A stretch of DNA of 64,000 nt from Streptomyces sp. LUP47B (GTDB taxonomy: Bacteria > Actinomycetota > Actinomycetes > Streptomycetales > Streptomycetaceae): positions 461,001 through 525,000 of the forward strand of contig NZ_MJAH01000006.1 in NCBI RefSeq assembly GCF_001746295.1. The letters are read 5' to 3'. Made by a program: the position numbers and the translations under genes. This document shows, piece by piece, positions 1-9,434 of this stretch. Each line of letters opens with the position of its first letter. Positions within the stretch are counted from its first letter, which is position 1. The notes under the pieces are model-generated. The model saw nothing but the letters and a program-made list of their open reading frames with translations. It was not told the DNA's origin and ran no database searches.

Positions 1-1
1 C

Positions 2-1018
2 GTCGTCGGCATGCTGCTGGCCTCCGCCGTGCAGATGGTGATCGGCGAACTCGTGCCCAAGAACTGGGCGGTGTCCAAGCCGATGCAGGTCGCCCGCTTC
101 GTCGCCGGCCCGCAGCACGCCTTCGCCCGGCTGTTCCGGCCGGTGATCGCCGCCCTGAACGCGGTCGCCAACCGCCTCGTCCGCGCGCTCGGCATCGAGC
201 CCGCCGATGAACTGGCCTCCGCCCGCACCCCCGGCGAGCTGGTCTCCCTGGCCCGGCACTCGGCGCAGGCCGGCACCCTGGAACAGGACACCGCGGACCT
301 CTTCGTCCGCACCCTGTCGCTCGCCGAGCTGACCGCCCAGCACGTCATGACCCCGCGCGTGAAGGTCAGCTCGCTCCAGGTCTCGGCCACCGCCGAGGAC
401 GTCGTCAACCTCACCCGCGCCACCGGGCTGTCCCGCTTCCCGGTCTACCGCGAGAAGATCGACGAGATCGTCGGCATGGCCCACCTCAAGGACGCGTTGG
501 CGGTCCCCGTCCAGGACCGGCTGCGCACCCCCGTCTCCCGCATCGCCCGCCCGGCGCTGCTGGTGCCCGAGACACTCCCGGTCCAGCCCCTGCTCGCCCA
601 GTTGCGCAGTGAGCAGCCCATCGCCGTCGTCGTCGACGAGTACGGCGGCACGGCCGGCGTGGTCACCCTGGAGGACATCGTCGAGGAGATCGTCGGCGAG
701 GTCCGCGACGAGCACGACGGACAGGACGTCCCCGAACTCGCCGCCGCCCCGCCGGAGGACGGCCGCCTCACCTGGGACGCGGACGGCAGCTGCCGGGTCG
801 ACATCCTCCAGCGCATAGGTCTCGACGTGCCCGAGGGGCCGTACGAGACCGTCGCCGGGCTGGTCGCCGACCTGCTCGGCCGCATCCCCGCCGTCGGCGA
901 CCGGGCCGAGCTGCCCGGCTGGCGGCTCACCGTGCGCCAGGTCGGGCACTACCGCGCCGAGCGGGTCCGCCTGGTCCGTCTGGTCCCCACGGTCAACGTC
1001 ATGGAGGCCGCCCGATGA
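2..1018 (+). CDS. CNNM/CBS-domain membrane protein (hemolysin/CorC family), 5' end outside window
   Basis: This is the C-terminal 338 codons of a DUF21 (CNNM)-CBS-CorC_HlyC protein; the frame is open at the window edge, so the true start lies upstream. The first residues are the end of the membrane domain (LVPKNWAVSKP is the conserved motif after the last helices). A CBS pair follows (roughly visible residues 112-230, with VMTPR and VVVDEYGGTAGVVTLEDIVEEIVGE) and then a CorC_HlyC domain. The family is linked to Mg2+/Co2+ homeostasis; hemolysin is a historical name. Its stop overlaps the start of the next gene (ATGA), so the two paralogues are probably translationally coupled. Confidence 0.93.
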   Translation, partial: VVGMLLASAVQMVIGELVPKNWAVSKPMQVARFVAGPQHAFARLFRPVIAALNAVANRLVRALGIEPADELASARTPGELVSLARHSAQAGTLEQDTADLFVRTLSLAELTAQHVMTPRVKVSSLQVSATAEDVVNLTRATGLSRFPVYREKIDEIVGMAHLKDALAVPVQDRLRTPVSRIARPALLVPETLPVQPLLAQLRSEQPIAVVVDEYGGTAGVVTLEDIVEEIVGEVRDEHDGQDVPELAAAPPEDGRLTWDADGSCRVDILQRIGLDVPEGPYETVAGLVADLLGRIPAVGDRAELPGWRLTVRQVGHYRAERVRLVRLVPTVNVMEAAR

Positions 1019-2091
1019 GCGTGCTCCAACTCCTCTTCGCGGCGCTTCTCGTGCTCGCCAACGGGTTCTTCGTCGGCGCCGAGTTCGCCCTCGTCTCCGT
1101 GCGCCGCAGCCAGATCGAACCGCTCGGCACGGCGCGGGCCCGACAGGTGCTGTACGGCCTGGAGCGGCTCCCGCAGATGATGGCGGCGGCCCAGTTCGGC
1201 ATCACGGTGTGCTCACTGACGCTCGGCGCGGTCGCCGAACCGACGGTCGCGCACCTGCTGGAGCCGGTCTTCGAGTGGATACACCTGCCGCACGGCATGA
1301 TCCACCCGCTGGGATACGTCATCGCCCTGGCCGCGGTGGTCTTCTTCCACCTCGTCATCGGCGAGATGGTCCCGAAGAACCTCGCGATGGCGGCCCCGGA
1401 GAAGGTCGCGCTGTGGCTCAGCCCCGGCCTGGTCTACTTCGCCCGCCTCTGCAGGCCGATCACCATCTCCCTCGGCGCCTGCGCCCGGGCCATCCTGCGG
1501 CTCTTCCACGTCGAGCCCAAGGACGAGGTCGAGGCCGTCTTCACGAGCGAACAGCTGAACCGGCTGGTCGAGGACTCCGGCCAGGCGGGCCTGCTGGACC
1601 CCGAGGAACAGGAACGCCTCGAGGACGCGCTGGAACTGGGCTCGCGCCCGGTGACGGACGTCCTGCTGCGGCACGAGTCCCTGGTGACGGTGCGTCCCTC
1701 GGTGACCCCGGGCCAGATCATCGAGCTCACCGGCCGTACCGGGTACTCGCGCTTCCCCATCGCCGCGGAGAACGGCGCGTTCATGGGGTACCTGCATGTG
1801 AAGGACGTACTGGATCTGGAGGACTCGCAGCGGGCGGTGCCCCAGCAGATCTGGCGGCCGATGACGAAGCTCCGCTCCGACCTGCCGCTGGATGACGCCC
1901 TCACGGTGATGCGGCGCGCGGCCACGCACTTGGCCCAGGTGGCGGACGGGTCCGGGAAGGTGCTGGGTCTGGTGGCCCTGGAGGACGTACTGGAACTGCT
2001 GGTCGGTGAGGTACGGGACCCTGCGCACCGGGAGCTGCCGGAGGTCCGGGTCACCGAGCCCCGTAGCAGCGAGGAGGCGTTGGCGTCGTAG
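1015..2091 (+). CDS. CNNM/CBS-domain membrane protein (hemolysin family), short paralogue
   Basis: A 358-residue DUF21 protein with several N-terminal membrane helices (LLFAALLVLANGFFVGAEFALV, then the IGEMVPKNLAMA motif near residue 115) and a cytoplasmic CBS pair at about 205-325. Unlike the preceding gene it has no CorC_HlyC domain and stops after the second CBS motif, so it is the short form commonly paired with a long form. The start is the ATG inside the ATGA overlap with the upstream gene. Inferred role: partner in divalent-cation transport or sensing. Substrate cannot be read from sequence. Confidence 0.93.
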   Translation: MSVLQLLFAALLVLANGFFVGAEFALVSVRRSQIEPLGTARARQVLYGLERLPQMMAAAQFGITVCSLTLGAVAEPTVAHLLEPVFEWIHLPHGMIHPLGYVIALAAVVFFHLVIGEMVPKNLAMAAPEKVALWLSPGLVYFARLCRPITISLGACARAILRLFHVEPKDEVEAVFTSEQLNRLVEDSGQAGLLDPEEQERLEDALELGSRPVTDVLLRHESLVTVRPSVTPGQIIELTGRTGYSRFPIAAENGAFMGYLHVKDVLDLEDSQRAVPQQIWRPMTKLRSDLPLDDALTVMRRAATHLAQVADGSGKVLGLVALEDVLELLVGEVRDPAHRELPEVRVTEPRSSEEALAS

Positions 2092-2102
2092 TTGTTCGGC
2101 TG

Positions 2103-2226
2103 CGGGCCGGTGGGGGCTGGGCGCGCAGTTCCCCGCGCCCCTGGGTGGGTGCAGGCCATGCATGCCTAGCTGTACCCACTGCTTTTAGGGGCGCGGGGAA
2201 CTGCGCGACAAGCCCCCACCGGCCCG
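2103..2226. repeat. Large inverted repeat of the Streptomyces GC-rich palindromic element
   Basis: Two 40-nt arms (2103-2142 and 2187-2226) are inverted copies with about two mismatches, separated by 44 nt. Each arm carries the motif GGGGCGCGGGGAACTGCGCG followed by AGCCCCCACC. The element sits between two converging genes and can form a very strong hairpin, so it probably acts as a bidirectional terminator. Related copies occur near 23.27, 30.92 and 36.14 kb. Confidence 0.85.
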
Positions 2227-2237
2227 CGGTCAACGAA

Positions 2238-4100
2238 CTACATCGCCGACGGATCCTGCGGCCCCCGCCCCGACAGGACCTCCCCGTACGCCTGCATCAG
2301 GTCCGGCAACCGCAACGTCGACAAGTCGTCCCGGCTCAGCATCCCCGGATACGTCGACAACCGGAGATCCCGATACGCGCAGCTCTTCTCGTACAGCGTG
2401 CGCAGGAACCGCCCGTTGCCCAGTTCGTCGATCCACCCCTGGTCCACCACGTGCCCGGCGATGGAGCGCAGCTCGTCCAGCGCCTCCTCGTCCCAGATGT
2501 CGCCGTTCTCCGCCGCCAGCACCTCGCCGATGGAGGTGAGTTCGAGCGGGCGGTACGACGGGAAGTCGACGCGGGTCGTGAAGCGGGACGACAGTCCGGG
2601 GTTCGCGGCCAGCAGACGGTCCATGCCCTCCGGGTAGCCCGCCAGGATCACGACCAGGTGGTCCCGGTTGTCCTCGGCCCTCTTCAGCAGCACCTGGAGC
2701 GCCTCGTCGCCGTACGCGTCCCCCTTGCCGTAACCGGAGTTGGAGAGCGAGTACGCCTCGTCGACGAAGAGCACCCCGCCGAGGGCCGAGTCGATGAGTT
2801 CGTTGGCCTTCACGGCCGTCTGGCCGAGGTACTCCCCGACCAGATCCGCCCGCTGCGCCTCGACGAGATGGTCACCGCCGAGCAGTCCGAGGGCGTAGAA
2901 GACGCGGCCCAGGATGCGGGCCACCGTGGTCTTGCCGGTGCCGGAGGGGCCGGAGAAGACGAAGTGACGCTTGGGCGGCTGGACCGGCAGGCCCTGCCCG
3001 GTGCGCAGCCGGGCCATGTTCAACTGGGCGGAGAGCGCTTTGACCTGGCGCTTCACCGGTTCGAGTCCCACCATGCGCTCGAGCTCGGTGAGCGCCTCCT
3101 CCAGTAAGACGGGATCGGTGGGCCCGGCGGGCAGCGGCCCCACGGGCGGGCCGGACCTCTCGCGTCCGGCCGGATCGGTCATCGAGGGCAGGGGACCGGT
3201 CGGCGGCTCGGGATCGGAGAGCTTCAGCTCCCGACCCTCGATGCCGAACAGCGGATCCATCCCATCGGGCCCCTCCAGCATGTCCTGCCCGAACCCGGTG
3301 AGCGTGATCGCCGCGAGGTCGGCGGAGTCGTCGTACCCGTCGCCCTCGGCGATCGCGGCGAGCCGGGCCGAGGTGTCCATGAAGGCGGGGTCCACGCGGT
3401 GCACGGCCCGGTACAGGGGGAGGGCGGCGGCGGACCGGCCGGTGCCCTCGTGCGCCCGGGCCAGCCAGTACCGCAGTTCCTTGCGCTGGGGCTGTTCGCT
3501 GCGGCAGCGCATCAGGGCCGCCGAGAGCAGCGGTTCGGCCTGGCCGTACATTTCCAGACGGACCCGGGCCATGCCGCCGAACAGCCCGGCCTCGATGCCG
3601 AGCATGGCGTCGTCGATCAGCGGGTCGGTGTGCCGGACCAGCTGCTCCCAGTCCTTGACGAGATAGGCACGGCAGGCGTGCAGGAAACGGACCTGGTGGT
3701 CGGTGTCCACCGGGGGCAGGCCCGCGAGGGCCCGGTCCAGTTCGGGGACATGGCGGCCGTCCAGCCAGTGCGAGGCGTGCGCGAGGAGCAGGTCACGCGG
3801 GCTCTCCAGCACCGGTTGGACCCACCAGCCCAGCCAGTACCAGGAGTTGAGGGTGCGCCGGTGCCGGGCGCGCTGTTCGCCGAAACGCTCGCGGTGCCGG
3901 AACATCCGCAGCAGCGCGGTCGTCGTGTCGACGCGCAGCGCGTGCAGTCCGAGCCAGCCGTCGGCCATCCCGGGATCGATGCGCACCGCGGCCCGGAACT
4001 CCTCCTCGGCCTGCGGATAGGCGCCCATCGTGTAGGCGTCCACACCTCGCAGCCAGGCGAGGTCGGCCGGGGCCTCGGGGCCCTGCGTGCCGAAATCCAT
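2238..4100 (-). CDS. TPR-AAA+ ATPase of the CbbX/EccA type
   Basis: About 620 residues. The N-terminal half is helical and TPR-like. After a Pro-rich linker comes a CbxX/CfxQ AAA+ domain with P-loop FSGPSGTGKTT (about residues 382-392), Walker B GVLFVDEAYSL (about 442-452) and a downstream sensor/arginine region. This is the architecture of EccA, the cytosolic ATPase of type VII secretion, but no other ESX gene is nearby, so a secretion role is only a family analogy. Start: the frame is open to a TTG at 4169, but the ATG at 4100 is preceded by GGGGGA at ideal distance and is preferred. The 3' end meets the large inverted repeat. Confidence 0.88.
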   Translation of the reverse strand: MDFGTQGPEAPADLAWLRGVDAYTMGAYPQAEEEFRAAVRIDPGMADGWLGLHALRVDTTTALLRMFRHRERFGEQRARHRRTLNSWYWLGWWVQPVLESPRDLLLAHASHWLDGRHVPELDRALAGLPPVDTDHQVRFLHACRAYLVKDWEQLVRHTDPLIDDAMLGIEAGLFGGMARVRLEMYGQAEPLLSAALMRCRSEQPQRKELRYWLARAHEGTGRSAAALPLYRAVHRVDPAFMDTSARLAAIAEGDGYDDSADLAAITLTGFGQDMLEGPDGMDPLFGIEGRELKLSDPEPPTGPLPSMTDPAGRERSGPPVGPLPAGPTDPVLLEEALTELERMVGLEPVKRQVKALSAQLNMARLRTGQGLPVQPPKRHFVFSGPSGTGKTTVARILGRVFYALGLLGGDHLVEAQRADLVGEYLGQTAVKANELIDSALGGVLFVDEAYSLSNSGYGKGDAYGDEALQVLLKRAEDNRDHLVVILAGYPEGMDRLLAANPGLSSRFTTRVDFPSYRPLELTSIGEVLAAENGDIWDEEALDELRSIAGHVVDQGWIDELGNGRFLRTLYEKSCAYRDLRLSTYPGMLSRDDLSTLRLPDLMQAYGEVLSGRGPQDPSAM

Positions 4101-4532
4101 CACGTCCCCCACAAACCGTGCCCCCGTGGCTTCACCACCGGGCCGACGCCCGGTGGCCGCCTTCGTCAACCACTGTGCCGCGGACCGCAGTTGCGACGGT
4201 GCGCAGAGCAGTCGTCCGAAGGTCGCACCGAGGGCATCGTACCTGCGGTGGTGTCGCCCGCCGTAGGGTGCCGCACAGGCCGTTTGACGAGGTGGGAGCA
4301 GATGAGGCGCACCACGGATGGTTACCGAGGGTGAGCGAACGGCGCCTCACGGCGTCCGGAAATCCGTGTGAGGGCAGAACGAAGCCCCCGATCACGGGGG
4401 AACAACCGGGGGCTTCGCGACTGCGGGCGACCTCGAACGGCCGCACATTCAGAACGTAAGACCTGTACGGCCCCTCGGTCAAGCGGAGTTGGGCGACTCA
4501 GGCAAGTTCCTGGCGGAGGGTCCTTCACAGGT
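4101..4532. other. Intergenic stretch between P-loop kinase and AAA ATPase
   Basis: 432 nt with no convincing gene. It holds the terminator-like hairpin at 4381-4416 and presumably the promoter of the AAA ATPase on the minus strand (a TACGAT -10-like hexamer lies at 4236-4241, with no good -35). Small open frames here lack ribosome sites and family resemblance. Confidence 0.5.
4381..4416 (-). terminator. Hairpin terminator after the kinase gene
   Basis: GAAGCCCCCG (4381-4390) pairs perfectly with CGGGGGCTTC (4407-4416) around a 16-nt loop. It lies about 115 nt beyond the kinase stop on the minus strand and before the AAA ATPase promoter. No U-tract, as usual for Streptomyces. Confidence 0.6.
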
Positions 4533-5153
4533 TCAACACATCGCCGATGGGTCGTCACCGTGTGTGATCCCGCGGTCCGGTCCAATGGTCCCCGCAGGCC
4601 CACTGGCGATCGTGTACCCCTTCTGACACTGCCGTACCAGTAGGTCGGCGAAGGGCCGGGAGGGGTCTTCGGCGAAATGCCGCTGTTCCGCCACGACCCA
4701 TCCGTCCCAGAACTCCCGCAGCTCCGCCCCGTCCCGGGAGCGCCCGCGTGCCCAGGACTCCTCGCGGGACAGCTCCATCCACAGCAGCCGCGCCAGGTGC
4801 GGCCGCAGCGCGCGGCGGCCCGCGCCGACCCCCTCCAGAAGGATGACCGGCCCGGGCGGCAGGGCGCGGGGCGGCCCGAAGCGGCGGGCGTGCCAGTCGT
4901 AGACGGCGTAGTGCGCGGTCTCGCCGCGGCCGAGCGGGGTGATCACCTCACTCAGCAGCCGCCCGGTCCAGTCGAACAGTTCGTCGTGACTGGCGATGTC
5001 GTCGAGGCGCAGCACCGGCGCGCCGCCGAGGGCGTCGGCCAGATGTCCGGCGAACGTGGACTTACCGGAGCCGGCATGCCCGTCGACGCCGATCAGACGG
5101 ACCGGACCACAGGACGGAGGCAGTCGAAGGAGCCGGGAGGCGAGGTCGTGGAT
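4533..5153 (-). CDS. Uridine-kinase-like P-loop protein, no canonical start codon before the P-loop
   Basis: The minus frame is open from 5246 to the TGA at 4533. It encodes a nucleoside-kinase-type P-loop (GVDGHAGSGKST, 5088-5055), the substrate-region motif VLRLDD, EGVGAGRRALRP and a helical lid, as in actinobacterial uridine kinases, which phosphorylate uridine/cytidine with ATP. The first ATG/GTG/TTG in frame is the GTG at 5015, which lies after the P-loop and would give a dead protein. Upstream there are only CTG, GTC and ATC codons. An AGGA lies just before GTC-ATC at about 5156-5151, so a rare ATC start at 5153 is the working choice; CTG at 5201 is the alternative. A sequence error or a young pseudogene is also possible. 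Confidence 0.6.
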   Translation of the reverse strand: MHDLASRLLRLPPSCGPVRLIGVDGHAGSGKSTFAGHLADALGGAPVLRLDDIASHDELFDWTGRLLSEVITPLGRGETAHYAVYDWHARRFGPPRALPPGPVILLEGVGAGRRALRPHLARLLWMELSREESWARGRSRDGAELREFWDGWVVAEQRHFAEDPSRPFADLLVRQCQKGYTIASGPAGTIGPDRGITHGDDPSAMC

Positions 5154-5387
5154 GACGGTTCCTGGGGACGGGCGAAGGGACGGACGGGTGGCCGCGGCCA
5201 GTCTAGTGACGGCCCGCCCCCGGCGGCGGAAGCGCAGCTTCCCAGGTCATGCCAGTGGACGAGACCAATATTCGTGGGCGTGGCATGGGCCGAAGTGCTG
5301 GCAGGAGCATGCCGCCTCATCCATAGTTGGCGCACAACCGTGCATTGGACCCGCCCCGACTCGGACACCCTGGGGGTCTTCCCACCC

Positions 5388-6749
5388 ATGAGCAGAGCCG
5401 AACAGCCGTCCCGCAGAACCGTTCTGGCCGTCGCGGTCGCCGCCGCGGTGGCCGGCAGCGCGGGCCCCGCGGCCGCCGCCGGCAGCGCGGCCGACGCGGC
5501 ACCCGACGAGACCGCCGCCCGCCTGGTCGACAACCACGCCTGGACCACGTACAGCGACTGGCGCAGTGGCACCGCGAAGGGCACCCGTGTCGTCGCCGGC
5601 AGCCGCCCCGGCGTCGTGATGGGCGCCCCCGCGGGCACCACCGAGTACACCGACCCGCACACCGGGACCACCGCCACCTGGGAGTACGCGACCTGGACCT
5701 CCCCGGTCCACGAGCTCGCCGTGCCCTCGACCGAGGTGATCGCCTCCTGGAACGCCCGCACCCCGGCCGGCACCTGGATCCAGATCGAGCTCCAGGGGAC
5801 GTACTCCGACGACACGGCGACCCCCTGGTACGTGATGGGGCGCTGGGCGGCCGGCGACGGTGACATCAAGCGCACCTCGGTCGACGACCAGACCGACGAC
5901 AAGAGCACGATCTGGACGGACACCTTCGCCATCGACGACCCGTCGACGGGGCTGCGCCTGGCGTCGTACCGGCTGCGGCTGACCCTGTACCGCAAGCCCG
6001 GCACGAAGACCACGCCGACCGTCTGGCGGCTGGGCGCGATGGGCTCGGACGTCCCCGACCGCTTCACGGTCCCGGCCTCCGCACCCGGCCTCGCCCATGA
6101 GCTGATCGTCCCGCGCTACTCGCAGGAGATCCACGCGGGTCAGTACCCGGAGTACGACAACGGCGGCGAGGCCTGGTGCAGCCCCACCTCCTCGCAGATG
6201 ATCATCGAGTACTGGGGCGGCCGGCTCACCGGGGAGCAACTGGCCTGGGTCGACCCGTCGTACACGGACCCGCAGGTCTGCCACGCGGCCCGGTACACCT
6301 ACGACTACCAGTACGCGGGCTGCGGCAACTGGCCGTTCAACGCGGCCTACGCGGCCACCTTCAAGGACCTGCAGGGCGTGGTGACCCGGCTCGGCTCGCT
6401 CACCGACCTGGAGACGCTGATCGCGGCCGGTATCCCGGCCATAACGTCCCAGTCGTTCCTCAAGGAGGAGCTCACGGGGGCGGGTTACGGCACCTCCGGC
6501 CATCTGATGACCGTCATCGGCTTCACCGTCGAGGGCGATGTGATCGCCAACGACCCGGCCTCGCCCGGCGACACGGCGGTGCGGCGCGTCTACAAGCGGC
6601 GCGAGTGGGAGAACATCTGGCTGCGCACCAAGCGGTACAACGCCAGTGGCAAGGTCGTCTCCGGCACCGGAGGCGTCTGTTATCTGTACTTCCCCGCCCG
6701 TCCGACCGCGCGCCAGCGCAAGGCGCTCGCGGCGGTGGGTGTGCGCTGA
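5388..6749 (+). CDS. Tat-exported C39-like cysteine peptidase family protein
   Basis: 453 residues. The N-terminus has a twin-arginine signal (Arg9-Arg10 in SRRTVLA, then an Ala-rich hydrophobic stretch and an AAAAGSA-type cleavage region), so export is by Tat. The C-terminal half carries a papain-fold C39-like peptidase domain: Cys264 in GGEAWCSPTSSQM, His372 in SGHLMTVIGF and Asp389 in ANDPAS form a plausible catalytic triad. The middle (about 90-230) is a beta-rich extension. Unlike bacteriocin-exporter C39 domains it is not fused to an ABC transporter. Likely an extracellular or wall-associated hydrolase; substrate unknown. A perfect hairpin follows the stop. Confidence 0.88.
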   Translation: MSRAEQPSRRTVLAVAVAAAVAGSAGPAAAAGSAADAAPDETAARLVDNHAWTTYSDWRSGTAKGTRVVAGSRPGVVMGAPAGTTEYTDPHTGTTATWEYATWTSPVHELAVPSTEVIASWNARTPAGTWIQIELQGTYSDDTATPWYVMGRWAAGDGDIKRTSVDDQTDDKSTIWTDTFAIDDPSTGLRLASYRLRLTLYRKPGTKTTPTVWRLGAMGSDVPDRFTVPASAPGLAHELIVPRYSQEIHAGQYPEYDNGGEAWCSPTSSQMIIEYWGGRLTGEQLAWVDPSYTDPQVCHAARYTYDYQYAGCGNWPFNAAYAATFKDLQGVVTRLGSLTDLETLIAAGIPAITSQSFLKEELTGAGYGTSGHLMTVIGFTVEGDVIANDPASPGDTAVRRVYKRREWENIWLRTKRYNASGKVVSGTGGVCYLYFPARPTARQRKALAAVGVR

Positions 6750-6760
6750 GTCGACCCGGT

Positions 6761-6788
6761 ACGGCCCCCGGTGTCTGCCGGGGGCCGT
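6761..6788 (+). terminator. Hairpin terminator after C39-like peptidase
   Basis: ACGGCCCCCGG (6761-6771) pairs perfectly with CCGGGGGCCGT (6778-6788) around a 6-nt loop, 11 nt after the stop codon. Confidence 0.8.
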
Positions 6789-6889
6789 TCGCTGTGACCA
6801 AGGTCTCGGCCGCAAAAGCGACCGGGAGTGGCAAGGTGGACGAATCGGCGGGGGATTCCGGCCAGTACACCCGAGATCAGCGAGACGCC

Positions 6890-7030
6890 ATGACCGCACA
6901 CTCAGCCACAGCCGCCCGTGCCCGCACCGGTGGCCCCCAGGACGACGGTCCGAAGCTCCTCGAACATGTCGCGGGCTGGGCCCTCGTCGCGGTGATCGCG
7001 ATGCTGGTCACGCAGCTCGGTCTGCTGTGA
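6890..7030 (+). CDS. Small single-pass membrane protein
   Basis: A 46-codon frame: a hydrophilic N-terminus (MTAHSATAARARTGG) and one C-terminal membrane helix (LLEHVAGWALVAVIAMLVTQLGLL). A moderate ribosome site (GCGAG) precedes the ATG. It lies 65 nt upstream of a TetR gene on the same strand, with an inverted repeat between them. Size, codon usage and a clean hydrophobic segment argue that it is real, but no function can be assigned. Confidence 0.6.
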   Translation: MTAHSATAARARTGGPQDDGPKLLEHVAGWALVAVIAMLVTQLGLL

Positions 7031-7042
7031 CCTGATCCGTAG

Positions 7043-7065
7043 TTGACTGACATACTGCGGATGTC
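7043..7065 (+). promoter_or_regulatory. Inverted repeat next to a TTGACT -35-like box upstream of tetR
   Basis: GACAT (7049-7053) and ATGTC (7061-7065) form an inverted repeat with a 7-nt spacer, immediately after TTGACT (7043-7048). Position 30 nt before the TetR start suggests an autoregulatory operator. No good -10 hexamer follows at the expected distance. Confidence 0.4.
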
Positions 7066-7095
7066 CCGCCGCCAGCCCGAGACCAGGGTCGAAAC

Positions 7096-7755
7096 TTGAA
7101 TATCAGTGATCAGCGTGAAGCCCGGCCGCGGGCGCGCGGCACCGAGCGCTCGGTGGCTCGCCGCGCCGAACTCATCACCATCGGGCGCAAGTTGTTCGCG
7201 GACACGTCCTACGACGCGCTCTCCATGGATGACATCGCCCGCCAGGCGCATGTCGCCAAGGGGCTGATCTACTACTACTTCCAGTCCAAGCGGGGCTACT
7301 ACCTGGCGATCATCCAGGACTCCGTGGCCGACCTGGTCACCTACGCGGCGAGCGGCCTCGAAATGGGGCAGGTGGACCGCGTCCAGCGCACTCTGGACAG
7401 CTATCTGCGCTACGCCGAGCACAACCAGGCGGCCTACCGCACCATCGTCAGCGGCGGTGTCGGTTTCGACACCGAGGTACACGCCATCCGGGACGGGGTG
7501 CGCGACGCGATCGTCGCGACCATCGCCGACGGGGCGTACGGCCGTACCGACATCTCTCCGCTGGCCCGCATGGGCCTGCTCGCCTGGGTGTGCAGTGTCG
7601 AGGGTGCCACCCTCGACTGGATCGACGGCCCGCCCCAGCTCTCCCGCGACACCATGCGCGACCTCCTGGTGAAGACGCTCGGCGCCTCGATGCGTGCCAT
7701 CGAGGAGATGGACCCGACCCACCCGGCTCCGGCACCGGCCCGCCGCGACGGCTGA
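7096..7755 (+). CDS. TetR/AcrR family transcriptional regulator
   Basis: 219 residues. The helix-turn-helix occupies about residues 23-70: RRAELITIGRKLFADTSYDALSMDDIARQAHVAKGLIYYYFQSKRGYYLAI is the classic TetR signature. The remainder is a helical ligand-binding/dimerisation domain. The start is a TTG at 7096 preceded by AGGG; a GTG near 7153 would cut into the arm before the HTH and is less likely. It is convergent with the chitinase gene, with a hairpin between. The small membrane protein upstream is a possible target. Confidence 0.9.
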   Translation: MNISDQREARPRARGTERSVARRAELITIGRKLFADTSYDALSMDDIARQAHVAKGLIYYYFQSKRGYYLAIIQDSVADLVTYAASGLEMGQVDRVQRTLDSYLRYAEHNQAAYRTIVSGGVGFDTEVHAIRDGVRDAIVATIADGAYGRTDISPLARMGLLAWVCSVEGATLDWIDGPPQLSRDTMRDLLVKTLGASMRAIEEMDPTHPAPAPARRDG

Positions 7756-7792
7756 GGCCGACCGTCCGCCATGACGGCTGACGGCCGACCGG

Positions 7793-7824
7793 TTGGGGCG
7801 GAGGCTCGTGGTCCCCCGCCCCAA
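7793..7824. terminator. Bidirectional hairpin between tetR and chitinase
   Basis: TTGGGGCGG (7793-7801) pairs perfectly with CCGCCCCAA (7816-7824) around a 14-nt loop, in the gap between two converging genes. Confidence 0.65.
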
Positions 7825-7841
7825 GTCCCTCTAGGGTCCGG

Positions 7842-9074
<1,233 letters not shown>

Positions 9075-9160
9075 CGGTGTCTCCTCGTGGGGGAGAGGGG
9101 AACGCCAGCCGATCGGCATGGACGCGGCCGATTGGCATGAACGCGGAAAGCGTTGCCGGA

Positions 9161-9201
9161 ACAGTAGGAGGACTAGACCACCGCGTCAATGGTTCGGACC
9201 A
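9161..9201 (-). promoter_or_regulatory. chi-type promoter with 12-bp direct repeats (chitin/DasR-regulated class)
   Basis: On the minus strand: TGGTCCGAACCA (9201-9190), then -35 TTGACG (9189-9184), a 17-nt spacer, and -10 TACTGT (9166-9161). The second repeat TGGTCTAGTCCT (9180-9169) lies inside the spacer. Direct repeats of consensus TGGTCYAGACCW around the -35 are the established hallmark of Streptomyces chitinase promoters; the second copy also resembles a DasR dre site. This predicts induction by chitin oligosaccharides and repression linked to GlcNAc/glucose. Confidence 0.85.
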
Positions 9202-9434
9202 ATCCCGAGTCGATTCCTCGCCGACTGTCGGCGCCCTGGGCTATCTTGAAGTGAGCGGTCGTTAACCAGTGACCGGGTGTCTCCGATCGGGCATACTCAC
9301 AGGACGCAGCCGCTGGTCAGCAGCTTCCGTGACCCGGGAGACGCGAGCAGCGACCGGAGTCCAGTGAGACCGGCGGCGCCGCCCCACCCCACGGCGTGCG
9401 TCCGTCAGCGCCCTACAGGGAGGAGAGCGTCGCC

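Noticed and set aside
4100..4169. TTG start extending the AAA ATPase by 23 residues
   Set aside because: No ribosome site there; the ATG at 4100 has GGGGGA at ideal spacing.
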